A DNA stretch of 32,622 bases, from the NCBI GenBank assembly GCA_030145325.1, contig JAQYVW010000034.1:1-32622 (forward strand), read 5' to 3'. Positions within the stretch are counted from its first letter, which is position 1; each line of letters opens with the position of its first letter. The notes beneath the pieces were generated by a model. The model was not told where the DNA came from, made no database searches, and saw only the letters and a list, made by a program, of their open reading frames with translations. Shown piece by piece: positions 24,923 to 32,622 of this stretch. Made by a program: the position numbers and the translations under genes. This stretch comes from Desulfurivibrionaceae bacterium (GTDB lineage Bacteria > Desulfobacterota > Desulfobulbia > Desulfobulbales > UBA5123).

Positions 24923-25265
24923 GGCTCGGCAAAGCCTCAGTGGTAGAGTTATCAAAGGAATAATCAACAATTTTAAGACATTGTATTGGTATCATGCCAA
25001 AGAAAAAGCGTCAATGGTCCAGCGAAATATCCGGCGGTTATTTTTATAAGTTCTGCCGGTGATATTTGGTAGTGAATAGGTCTTTTTAGCTACTCCTGGG
25101 GTGAGATTATGTGCCGAAAAACATGGTGTTGATAAAGCATCTAACTATTCTAAAACTGTCCTGAAAAAATAGGCTGAAAGCGAATCTTTCGGTTGAATTC
25201 CGAACTTGCCTTTTCCCCTTCGATATGATAGAAATCGCCACTGTACCAAGAGATACAAAGATTCT

Positions 25266-25341
25266 GCCTTCGTAGCTCAGGGGATAGAGCACAGGATTCC
25301 TAATCCTGGAGTCGTAGGTTCGAATCCTACCGGGGGCACCA
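25266..25341 (+). tRNA. tRNA-Arg (anticodon CCU)
   Basis: 76-nt cloverleaf. GCCTTCG pairs with CGGGGGC (two G-U pairs), the discriminator is A, and CCA is encoded. The anticodon stem CAGGA/TCCTG holds the loop TTCCTAA, giving anticodon CCT, which reads the rare AGG codon. The T arm is GTAGGTTCGAATCCTAC. It is followed by a strong terminator. Confidence 0.96.
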
Positions 25342-25354
25342 AGCAAAATTTTTA

Positions 25355-25390
25355 AATCCAACAACTAGTCATGGTTGTTGGATTTTTTTA
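25355..25390 (+). terminator. Intrinsic terminator after tRNA-Arg
   Basis: AATCCAACAAC (25355-25365) pairs perfectly with GTTGTTGGATT (25374-25384) around an 8-nt loop, then T6-7. An A-rich stretch on the left side means it could work in both directions. Confidence 0.9.
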
Positions 25391-25466
25391 TTCTTACGTT
25401 AAAATCAATTCCTACCTGTTTTTTTTGTCCCTATCTGACTCGTCAGTGTCTCCATCCAAACTATCC

Positions 25467-25500
25467 TTGACAGTTTTCTTGAGATTAGTTAGCCTGCTAA
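25467..25500 (+). promoter_or_regulatory. marR promoter with MarR operator (copy 1)
   Basis: TTGACA (25467-25472) stands 17 bp before a weak -10 that lies inside a palindromic box, TTAGC-CT-GCTAA (25489-25500). The 17-nt stretch 25484-25500 is repeated exactly at 25973-25989. An operator over the -10 is the usual layout for MarR autorepression. Confidence 0.65.
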
Positions 25501-25526
25501 GTAAATTCCAGGAGGGTTGGCTAAAG

Positions 25527-25958
25527 ATGCCAAGTTTTGATCCATACGAAAGCCTTGGCTTTCACTGCAATCTTACTCTGAAGGCGTTTGTTAGTGCTCT
25601 TGAGGGTAAACTAAAAGGTACGGGAGTGAGCCAGGCTCAATTCCGTGCTTTAGCGCATCTTGTCGCCTTGGGGCCGTTGTCTCAATCAGAACTTGCTGAC
25701 CGGCTGGCCATTACTCCGGCCACTGCGGTTCGACTTGTTGACCGCATGGAGCGCGATGGCTGGGTGGCAAGAATAGCGGATCTTGAAGATGGCCGGGTGA
25801 AACGGCTTGAGCTTACTAAGGAAGCAACCCTGGTTTGGAAGCAGGTGTCAACGGCGGGGCGGGAATTGCTGGCTGAGGCTTATAAAGGTGTTCCGGCTGC
25901 TGATATCGAAGGGGTAAAAAACGTCCTGGAGAGGGTGCGGTTGAATTTGGGCGGGTAG
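25527..25958 (+). CDS. MarR-family transcriptional regulator
   Basis: 143 residues from ATG 25527, with AGGAGG about 11 nt upstream. The in-frame extension to 25371 crosses the promoter and operator and is rejected. The winged-helix core is clear: SQAQFRALAHLVALGPLSQSELADRLAITPATAVRLVDRMERDGWV, then RIADLEDGRVKRLELT for the wing. The flanking helices form the dimer interface. It has one Cys (Cys14, in GFHCNL), near where redox-sensing OhrR proteins have theirs, though the rest is not OhrR-like. It is the first gene of a tripartite efflux operon and probably represses it through the twin operators. The ligand is unknown. Confidence 0.92.
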   Translation: MPSFDPYESLGFHCNLTLKAFVSALEGKLKGTGVSQAQFRALAHLVALGPLSQSELADRLAITPATAVRLVDRMERDGWVARIADLEDGRVKRLELTKEATLVWKQVSTAGRELLAEAYKGVPAADIEGVKNVLERVRLNLGG

Positions 25959-25972
25959 ATTTTTTTTACCTT

Positions 25973-25989
25973 ATTAGTTAGCCTGCTAA
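25973..25989 (+). promoter_or_regulatory. MarR operator (copy 2) before the efflux genes
   Basis: Exact copy of 25484-25500. Here the palindrome extends to GTTAGC-CT-GCTAAC (25976-25989), a perfect 14-bp inverted repeat. It lies 50 nt before the tolC-like gene, just after the marR stop, so the pump genes may have their own repressed promoter or a roadblock site. Confidence 0.7.
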
Positions 25990-26039
25990 CATTTTGGCCG
26001 ATGCCCCTTGGGTGAAAAACATAAGGAAATGGAGAGAAG

Positions 26040-27320
26040 ATGAAGCAATTATTATCCCTAATTGCCCTAAGTTTATTTTTATTACCGGCTAGCCCGGCTC
26101 GGGCAGTTGATATCACCACCTTGCTTACGGCAGCGGCCAGCCAGCCGGGGATGGATTTAAGCGAAATTGCGGTGGAGGAAAGCCGTGCTCGGGCAAGTGG
26201 TGCCACTGCGGCACTTTATCCAAAGATTGATCTGTTCGGGCGGGCGGAAACCTATAACTCCCCCACCAATCTGCGCCCCATGTCGCCCACGGAGGTGAAT
26301 ATCCCGGCTGGCGATTCCATTCCTTTTTCCCACAATATTTTACGCTACGGCATCCATTTTGAAATGCCGGTTTATGTCCGCCAGGTCTACCTTCTGCGGG
26401 AAAAGATGCAGTTGTTAACCGAGAAGGCGGAGCTGGCTAGAAAAATCAATCTGGTCAGTGGCCAGGCAGCAGTTGTCTCTCTGGATAGCGGTTTCGGGTA
26501 TCTACGCCATTTGGATCTTGCGGTTAAGGCGCGACTGAAATCATTGCATAAGACCCGCGCGGATATCGCTCTCAAGGTTAAAAATGGGCGCACCGCTGCA
26601 GGCGAGTTGATGAAAATCGACAATTCTCTTCTTGCTCTTCAGCAGCAGCAAAATGAGCTGACCGCAAGAATTCTTGATGTCCAGCGCGATCTGTATAAAT
26701 TAACCGGCCTCACTGTTGCCTCGCCGGTGCCCATGCAGATGGTGGGCAAGATATCCACCGGCCCATTCATCGCCACGGAGAAGGATAAAAAGGATGTGGC
26801 GGCGGCGGAGAAGGAAGTAGCCCGTCGCCGCTGGGTACGTTATCCGGCTCTCTCTCTCTATGGCACGGTGTCCGGTAACCATGGCGAGGCCTATAACACC
26901 GAGGAGCAAATCTCCCGCACCTATAATTTTGCTGGTTTGGTTCTCAAGGTTCCCCTCTTTGACCAGAGTTTGGGGGTTGATGAACGGCTGGCCCGGATGC
27001 AGCTTAAAAAGACCCGTAAAAAGCTGGCCGCTGCAGCCATTGAACTACAGGCTTTGGCCGTCAATCTGGACCAGAAAATCCCGGTGGTTGAGCAATCTCT
27101 TCTTCTTGCTAAAAAAGCGGCGGCCAATAGTGAACAACTGCTGGTCATTGCCAGGGTGGCTTATGAGTCCGGGCGAATGACCAGCGAAGAATATCTGCGC
27201 CATGAATTTCAGCTCCTTGCTTCTCGGGCTGCGGTTTATAAGGCACGCGATCAACGTTGGCAGATCGCCGCCAAACAAGCGGTTCTGTTCGGAACGGATT
27301 TAAAAGGAATAGTGAAATGA
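26040..27320 (+). CDS. TolC-family outer membrane efflux protein
   Basis: 426 residues. A cleavable signal peptide (about 1-22, ending SPARA) lacks a lipobox Cys, so it is TolC-like rather than an OprM-type lipoprotein. Long amphipathic helices and two beta-strand segments (YPKIDLFGRAETY; YPALSLYGTVSGNHG) show the internal duplication of the outer-membrane factor family, which forms a trimeric channel across the outer membrane and periplasm. A GGAGAG-type RBS precedes the ATG. The stop overlaps the next ATG by 4 nt (ATGA), so it is coupled to the membrane fusion protein. Confidence 0.9.
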   Translation: MKQLLSLIALSLFLLPASPARAVDITTLLTAAASQPGMDLSEIAVEESRARASGATAALYPKIDLFGRAETYNSPTNLRPMSPTEVNIPAGDSIPFSHNILRYGIHFEMPVYVRQVYLLREKMQLLTEKAELARKINLVSGQAAVVSLDSGFGYLRHLDLAVKARLKSLHKTRADIALKVKNGRTAAGELMKIDNSLLALQQQQNELTARILDVQRDLYKLTGLTVASPVPMQMVGKISTGPFIATEKDKKDVAAAEKEVARRRWVRYPALSLYGTVSGNHGEAYNTEEQISRTYNFAGLVLKVPLFDQSLGVDERLARMQLKKTRKKLAAAAIELQALAVNLDQKIPVVEQSLLLAKKAAANSEQLLVIARVAYESGRMTSEEYLRHEFQLLASRAAVYKARDQRWQIAAKQAVLFGTDLKGIVK

Positions 27321-28474
27321 AGAAATTTATCCCGGTGATTATGGTGGTGGTGGTGCTGGTAGCTGCTGTTGCCCTGCTCAAGACCAGAAAAGCGCAACTT
27401 GCCCATGCCAAACCGGCGGCGGTTTTGCCGGTGGTGGTGGATACCGTAAACCTAGTCAAGGGTGGGGTTGTACTTACCCTGCCCGCCATGGGCTTGGTGG
27501 CTTCGGATCTCTCCACCACCTTGGCCTCCAAGGTGAGTGGGCGGCTGCTCAAGGTCTATAAAAAGGAAGGCGATTTAGTCAAAAAGGGCGAAGAATTGGC
27601 CCAGATCGATAGCCGGGAGCTGCTCGCTAAAAGGCAATCTTTGCAGCTGAAAAGCGAAGGCGTCGGCTTTCGGATTGATGCCGGTCAGGAGAATATTAAG
27701 GCCCTGGAGTTGGCCCTTGTTGTCGCCCATGAACATCATCGTCGCACGGATCAGCTGCTCCAGGTAAAGGGTGCTTCAATTGAGGAATTTCGCCGGGAGG
27801 AGGCAGAGCTCGCCAGTCTGTCAGCAAAACTCTCCGCTGCGAAAAATGGTCTGGCCACCATGGCAAAAGAACAGGAGGCGTTGCAGCAGAACATCTTGGC
27901 GATTAAGGCCCAGCTCAGTTATGCCAAGATTACCGCTCCCATCAGCGGCACCTTAAGCAAACGACTGGTGATGGTGGGTGATTTGGCCATGCCGGGTAAA
28001 CCCTTGTTTCGCATCGCCGCCAACGGTGGCCTGTACCTCAATATCTCTCTGCCGGACAGTGTCCAGCCTCAAGAGATCATCTTTCAGGGTAAAAGAATTC
28101 CCCTGGCCGCAAAGAATCAGGCCAGTGCCACCGGTCTTGTTCAGTACTTGGCTCAACTCCCAGAGCAGAGCGGAGTGGTGGAAGGGCAATTTGTCACGAT
28201 CCAGGTGGTGATCTACGATGCCCCCGATGTGCTGGTGCCCATGGATGGCATTTTGAGTATCAACGGGAAATCATTTGTTTTCACCTATGGCGACAATCAG
28301 GCTGAAAAGATACCGGTGACCATCAAAGCTCGGGGTAGTGAAGGGGTGGTGGTGGCTACCGATCTTGCGGGGCGCCGGATTATTGTTGCCAAGCCGGATA
28401 TCCTCCTGCGGGTCTCTACCGGGGTGGTGGTGGATGCCAATGACGGCGGTTCACAGCCGGAACATAAAGGGTAG
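27317..28474 (+). CDS. RND efflux periplasmic adaptor (membrane fusion protein)
   Basis: 385 residues from ATG 27317. An N-terminal hydrophobic anchor (about 4-21) is followed by one half of the lipoyl-like domain (KVSGRLLKVYKKEGDLVKKGEELAQIDS), a helical hairpin (about 110-200), the other half (LSYAKITAPISGTLSKRLVMVGDLAMPGKPLFRI), a beta-barrel and a membrane-proximal domain. It links the RND pump to the TolC-like channel. The frame extends upstream inside the tolC-like gene, but the ATGA overlap is the natural start. Cargo cannot be predicted; drug-like or toxic organic compounds are more likely than metals. Confidence 0.92.
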   Translation: MKKFIPVIMVVVVLVAAVALLKTRKAQLAHAKPAAVLPVVVDTVNLVKGGVVLTLPAMGLVASDLSTTLASKVSGRLLKVYKKEGDLVKKGEELAQIDSRELLAKRQSLQLKSEGVGFRIDAGQENIKALELALVVAHEHHRRTDQLLQVKGASIEEFRREEAELASLSAKLSAAKNGLATMAKEQEALQQNILAIKAQLSYAKITAPISGTLSKRLVMVGDLAMPGKPLFRIAANGGLYLNISLPDSVQPQEIIFQGKRIPLAAKNQASATGLVQYLAQLPEQSGVVEGQFVTIQVVIYDAPDVLVPMDGILSINGKSFVFTYGDNQAEKIPVTIKARGSEGVVVATDLAGRRIIVAKPDILLRVSTGVVVDANDGGSQPEHKG

Positions 28475-28485
28475 GGGAGCAGATC

Positions 28486-31400
28486 ATGTTCGATTTTTTT
28501 CATAAACGGCCATACCTGCTCTACAGCATCATTGCCGCTTTCTTTGTCATGGGCATCTATGGCCTGATCACCATGCCCAAGAATCTCTTTCCAGATTCCG
28601 AGCGACCCACGGTCATTGTCATGACTCAGGTTCCGGGCGCTACTCCCAACGTGGTGGCGGCCAGTGTCTCCAAACCCATTGAGCAGGAGATTTCCTCCCT
28701 GGCCCTGATCCGGCAGGTAAGTTCCACCAATATTGCCGGGATGTCCATTGTCACCGCCGAGTTTGAGTACCGGAAGGGGCTCGATCCCGCCGCCCTGGAC
28801 GTTAATAACGCCATTAACAAGTTGCGCGGCAAGTTGCCATCCGGGGTTAATCCATCTATTTATACCGCCGGTTCTTTTGTCCTCCCCGCCGATGTCTTTG
28901 CCCTGTCGCCAGCCAACAACGAGATGAGCATCGACGCGATCAGAAAGATCGTTGAGAGCGATATAAAACCGGCCCTGCTTCGCAACAAGGAGGTGGGCAA
29001 TGTTGAGGTCTTCGGCGGTTACCAGAGCGCCATCAATATTAATGTTGATCCCTTTGCTGCCAAGGCCCACGGGATCACTTTGGATAGTCTGGCTGGAACC
29101 ATCCGCAGTCTTGATCGGGATGTGCCCATGGGCTTTGCCAAGGGCAAGGACTCTTTCTATACCATCACCTTCTATGGTGAACGCGACCGCATGGAAAGCT
29201 TACGGATGCTGCCGGTGGCACCCAATGTCAAACTGGGCGATATTGCTTCCGTCAACTGGGGCCACCAGAAACGATTTTCCGGTTATCTGGGTAATGGCAA
29301 ACCGGCCATCGCCGTTGCCATCCAGCGCGCGCCGGGCGGCTCGGTGCTCTCAACCAGCAAGGCGGGGCGGCTGGAGATCGAGAAGCTGAAACAACGTTAT
29401 CCCAAGATCAGTTTTCAACTGGCCGATACCCAGCGCATCCTTATCGAGACCGCTAACACCAATATGTTGGAAGCCCTGCGGGACGCGATTATTTTTACCC
29501 TGCTGGTGATCTTGCTTTTCCTGGGCAACTTCAGGGCGGTTCTGGCGGCGCTGGCTTCCATCCCCATGGTCTTTTTTGCCACCATTGCTGTGATCTGGCT
29601 TACCGGCGGGGGGCTCAATATTGTCGTTTACACCGCCATCATTCTGGCCTTAGGGATGCTGGTGGATGACGCGGTGGTGGTGCTGGAAAATATCGAACGC
29701 CACCTCAGTGAACTGAAAGAGGACCTCTCCACCGCTATTATCCAAGGCACCAAAGAGGTTATTGCGCCGGTCTTTGCCGGTACCGTGGCCACCATCGCCA
29801 TCATGGCCCCCTTCCTCTTTGCCGGTGATTTCCCCCAGCAGATCTTCCGCCCCCTGATCTCCACCCTGATCATCGCCCTGCTGGTTTCCTATTTCCTCTC
29901 CATCACCTTTATCCCCAGTATCTCATTCTTTCTCTATCGCAACGGTACCAGCAAGAACAGGGTAGAGGTCTGGCTTGAGCAGTTTTATCAGAACACCTTT
30001 GGGCGACTGGTGGGGCCGTATCTCTCTATCCTCCATTTCTCTGCCCATAAGCGGTGGTCGGTGTTTAGACGGGTGCTGATGACCATGGGGGTGGTGATGC
30101 TCCTGCTCTTGAGCGTTAAGAATATCATGCCGGTGATCGGTCGCGACCTGATGCCGCCCATGGATACCGGCATCATCAAGGCCCATGTGAAATTTTCTGC
30201 CAATGAGACGGTGGATGCGGCGGAAAAACGGCTCAAGCCCTTTCTGAGCTGGCTCCACCAGCGACCCGAGGTGGTGATGAGTTCGGTGACTTTTGGTTCG
30301 GAACCGGGTGTTTTGTCAATGGGTTCAGGATCATTGCCCACCGAGGCGATGATGACCATTAACTGCGTGAACCGTTTTGAACGCCAAGAGAGTATTTGGC
30401 AGATTGAAGATGAGATCCGCCAGCAGCTCACCGGCTTGAAAAACGTCAAGGATGTGGATGTCTACGATTTTGGCGCCACCCCCATGGCCAGTATCAAGGC
30501 GCCGGTGAATACTCGTTTGTATGCCGAGGATTATCATCTCCTCCCGGCAGCGGCCCAAAAGGCGGCCACGGCCATGGGGACAGTGAAGGGGCTAAGTTCG
30601 GTGAACACCAGTTGGGATAATGATTTCACCGAGGCAGAGCTCCAGATCGATACCAACCGCGCCCTGGCTTACGGCATGACCCCGGTGAAGATCGCGGCCC
30701 AGCTTCCCTTGGCTGGGATTCCGGTGGCTCTGAGCGGTAATCTGGTATCCATGCAAACCCAGTTCGTCCGCCTCTATTTCGACAATAAATTTGCCGGCAA
30801 TCTGCAGGGGTTGCGGTTGATCCCGATCCAGACCCCCAAGGGGCCAGTGCCGTTGGAAGCCCTGGCCAAGATCAACTACCGCTTCACCGCCAACAAGATC
30901 CAACGTAACCAGATGCTCTATTCCGTTGATGTCTCCGGCTACCGCAGCAAACGGGCCATCTCCACCCTCACCGCCGACACCGAGCAAGCCTTGCAAGATG
31001 CCGACATCAAAGGGGTGGAGATCAGTCAGCAGGGCGACATTCACCAGATGAAGGATAGCTTCCGGCGGATGATCAAATCCATCGGCATCGGGGTGGTCTT
31101 GCTTCTGATGTGCCTCATCGCCATCTATAAATCAGTGCGGTTGTCAGTGGTGATGGTGCTGGTGCTGCCTTTGGCGATGATTGGCGCTTCCTGGGGGATG
31201 CTCATCTTTAATAAGCCAAGCTGCATGCCCAGTCTGGTGGGGATCATGCTCCTGTTTGGGATCATCATCAAAAACTCGGTACTGCTTATTGATTTCTATC
31301 AGGAATACCGCAAGAAGGAAGGCCCTTTCGAAGCAGCCCTGGAAACGGTGCGAGTCAGGTTTCGGCCAGTATTTATGACCGCCTTCGGCACCATCGCCGG

Positions 31401-31569
31401 GATGATCCCCATTGCCTTTGAATGGGCGGTGGGGCTGGAGCGTTTGTCACCATTGGCTGATGTGGCCATTGGCGGCTTGCTCATCGGTACGATCCTCACC
31501 CTGATCTACATCCCCATGTTTGCCTACAGTGTGGATGGAGGGGGCAAAGACAAAGCGATAATCCCATGA
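28486..31569 (+). CDS. RND-family efflux transporter (AcrB/MexB superfamily inner-membrane pump)
   Basis: 1027 residues, the normal length of a 12-TM RND pump with two large periplasmic loops. TM1 is at about 11-30, the first porter loop follows (VIVMTQVPGATPNVVAASVSKPIEQEI), and the proton-relay Asp pair is D394-D395 in TM4 (GMLVDDAVVVLENIER). The second half repeats this arrangement (FNKPSCMPSLVGIMLLFGIIIKNSVLLIDF, FGTIAGMIPIAFEWAVG). The replacement of the second-half DD by KN is usual. An AGGGGAGC RBS precedes the ATG, 11 nt after the adaptor stop. The broad family is certain, the substrate unknown. The sequence is GC-richer than neighbouring housekeeping genes. Confidence 0.95.
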   Translation: MFDFFHKRPYLLYSIIAAFFVMGIYGLITMPKNLFPDSERPTVIVMTQVPGATPNVVAASVSKPIEQEISSLALIRQVSSTNIAGMSIVTAEFEYRKGLDPAALDVNNAINKLRGKLPSGVNPSIYTAGSFVLPADVFALSPANNEMSIDAIRKIVESDIKPALLRNKEVGNVEVFGGYQSAININVDPFAAKAHGITLDSLAGTIRSLDRDVPMGFAKGKDSFYTITFYGERDRMESLRMLPVAPNVKLGDIASVNWGHQKRFSGYLGNGKPAIAVAIQRAPGGSVLSTSKAGRLEIEKLKQRYPKISFQLADTQRILIETANTNMLEALRDAIIFTLLVILLFLGNFRAVLAALASIPMVFFATIAVIWLTGGGLNIVVYTAIILALGMLVDDAVVVLENIERHLSELKEDLSTAIIQGTKEVIAPVFAGTVATIAIMAPFLFAGDFPQQIFRPLISTLIIALLVSYFLSITFIPSISFFLYRNGTSKNRVEVWLEQFYQNTFGRLVGPYLSILHFSAHKRWSVFRRVLMTMGVVMLLLLSVKNIMPVIGRDLMPPMDTGIIKAHVKFSANETVDAAEKRLKPFLSWLHQRPEVVMSSVTFGSEPGVLSMGSGSLPTEAMMTINCVNRFERQESIWQIEDEIRQQLTGLKNVKDVDVYDFGATPMASIKAPVNTRLYAEDYHLLPAAAQKAATAMGTVKGLSSVNTSWDNDFTEAELQIDTNRALAYGMTPVKIAAQLPLAGIPVALSGNLVSMQTQFVRLYFDNKFAGNLQGLRLIPIQTPKGPVPLEALAKINYRFTANKIQRNQMLYSVDVSGYRSKRAISTLTADTEQALQDADIKGVEISQQGDIHQMKDSFRRMIKSIGIGVVLLLMCLIAIYKSVRLSVVMVLVLPLAMIGASWGMLIFNKPSCMPSLVGIMLLFGIIIKNSVLLIDFYQEYRKKEGPFEAALETVRVRFRPVFMTAFGTIAGMIPIAFEWAVGLERLSPLADVAIGGLLIGTILTLIYIPMFAYSVDGGGKDKAIIP

Positions 31570-31623
31570 TCAGGTTCTTTTTTGCTGGAGGCGGGGGAGG
31601 GATTTCTGGGCGAAATCTGCCCA

Positions 31624-32622
31624 CTACTTCTTACCCCTCAGTAGATCATTATAGGCAGAGACCAGTTCAACAAAAGAGTCATGCTCGCCGCCCTTGTCGG
31701 GATGATGCGCATGGGCTTTTTGCCGAAAGAGTTTGGTGAGTTCACGTTTGCTTAAACTTTTAAGGATGGCGGGATCGGTCTCGAACAACTCCGCCGCTCT
31801 TTCCGATGCTACCTGGGCCGGTCTTTCCGGCCAGTTGAACTGCCGCCGACTGTTCATGAACTGGCGGGCATATTCATTCCAGGGGCCGCCGGGGTCAAAA
31901 TCAGAATCAAAATATTGCCAGACGTAGCGCGCCAGGTAATCAGGCAAGGCGTCCCTCCGGCTAAATCCTCTCCAGAAATCACCATCATCGTTTAATTTAC
32001 ATATCTCAGCCAGAAAGAGTTCATCCATCTTGTCGGCGTCAAGCCCCTGGGGCATGGAGCGAGCGATCAGTTCGGTGAAGAACCGCTGCAAATCAAAGGA
32101 GACATAGAGATACTCCTTGATCATCTCGGCCCCCAGCACCCTTTCCTCGGCCAACAGGTTCTGTTCCAGTTCGTCACGGCTTTTATTGAACAGGGGGCGG
32201 AAAAGTTTGGCTGGCAGTGCGAAGATATTACTCTGATTGACATTGCCGTAGCGCAGATAGTAGAGCCGCCTTTTGTCAAAGATATGTAGCTTTTTATATG
32301 CTTCATCATCGGCAGGCGAAACAATATGGCGGCTCCTGTGGGCAGCGCGGAACATATAAGGTTCAACCTTGTACCTGATTTGCGGATCAACAAAGGGCAG
32401 CATCAGGTTTTCTAACTCGTCATCGCCAGGAATAACCCCCAGAAGCCGCAAGGCATCCTCCACCTCTTCGCTCAGGTAAAAACTGTTACCACCAGGGTAA
32501 ATGATAAAAGCGGCCGGGTTGTCGCCCAGGTCAAAAAGGTCATGGCTCCGCCAGACGCCATCCTCCTCAACAGAGTGGCGGAGGACAAAACGAACTTGCC
32601 GCTCATTATAAATACGGGCGAG
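31624..32622 (-). CDS. Protein with C-terminal J domain (partial, 5' end beyond right edge)
   Basis: The frame is open to the window edge: I read 53 further in-frame codons beyond the GTG at 32463 with no stop, so the N-terminus lies outside. At least 332 residues. The C-terminal 55 form a J domain with the HPD motif in FRQKAHAHHPDKGGEHDSF, so it can stimulate DnaK ATPase. The N-terminal region (RSHDLFDLGDNPAAFIIYPGGNSFYL, YYLRYGNVNQSNIF) is a domain I cannot name. A C-terminal J domain on an unrelated body points to a dedicated cochaperone. It converges with the RND gene across a 54-nt gap with no clear terminator. Confidence 0.8.
   Translation of the reverse strand, partial: LARIYNERQVRFVLRHSVEEDGVWRSHDLFDLGDNPAAFIIYPGGNSFYLSEEVEDALRLLGVIPGDDELENLMLPFVDPQIRYKVEPYMFRAAHRSRHIVSPADDEAYKKLHIFDKRRLYYLRYGNVNQSNIFALPAKLFRPLFNKSRDELEQNLLAEERVLGAEMIKEYLYVSFDLQRFFTELIARSMPQGLDADKMDELFLAEICKLNDDGDFWRGFSRRDALPDYLARYVWQYFDSDFDPGGPWNEYARQFMNSRRQFNWPERPAQVASERAAELFETDPAILKSLSKRELTKLFRQKAHAHHPDKGGEHDSFVELVSAYNDLLRGKK

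Noticed and set aside
25371-25526. N-terminal extension of marR
   Set aside because: It would put the terminator arm, -35 box and operator inside the coding region; a proper RBS precedes ATG 25527.
25342-31569. Integrated element with att repeats at tRNA-Arg
   Set aside because: No copy of the tRNA 3' end and no integrase or recombinase gene were seen, so it is kept only as a compositional observation.

Overview
The window looks like core chromosome of a Gram-negative anaerobe of the Desulfobacterota (former Deltaproteobacteria), most likely a Desulfobulbales-type sulfur-cycling bacterium. This is an inference from gene content and order: the runs ispE-tRNA-Gln-prs-rplY-pth-carD and rho-rpmE-prfA-prmC-murA, a sigma-54-type pilA, a DUF1844 protein, and a TMTC-like membrane/TPR protein. 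Base composition is mid-range, with a visibly GC-richer efflux operon on the right.

Left part (1-5.7 kb, minus strand): a partial multi-membrane GT-C/TPR protein runs off the left edge. It lies directly downstream of a type IV pilin gene (pilA), and a hairpin terminator separates the two. Upstream of pilA are a good -24/-12 promoter and a striking perfect 20-bp inverted repeat whose arms are themselves palindromes. Then come tRNA-Gln(CUG) with its own sigma-70 promoter, a MEMO1/AmmeMemoRadiSam-B protein and cysS. A small unrecognised protein (5749-6207, plus strand) closes this part.

Middle (6.3-20.1 kb, all plus strand): housekeeping genes for serine synthesis (serA), a DUF1844 protein, isoprenoid synthesis (ispE), tRNA-Gln(UUG), PRPP synthesis (prs), ribosomal protein L25, peptidyl-tRNA hydrolase, CarD, RluD, CoaE, Rho (behind a roughly 400-nt AT-rich leader), L31, RF1, the RF-modifying methylase PrmC, and MurA. 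Convincing sigma-70 promoters lie before serA, carD, rho and rpmE, and intrinsic terminators follow the DUF1844 gene, rplY and carD.

Right part (20.1-32.6 kb): a minus-strand pair encodes a YhaO-type nuclease and a YhaN-type SMC-like ATPase, overlapping by 4 nt (SbcDC/Mre11-Rad50 relatives). tRNA-Arg(CCU) with a strong terminator follows. Next is a MarR-regulated tripartite RND efflux operon (marR, tolC-like, membrane fusion protein, RND pump), with the same 17-nt palindromic operator before marR and before tolC. A minus-strand protein with a C-terminal J domain runs off the right edge.

No CRISPR array, insertion sequence or recognisable prophage was seen. The most interesting material is regulatory (pilA upstream repeat, twin MarR operators, rho and cysS leaders), plus the pilin/GT-C pairing and the uncharacterised small and J-domain proteins.
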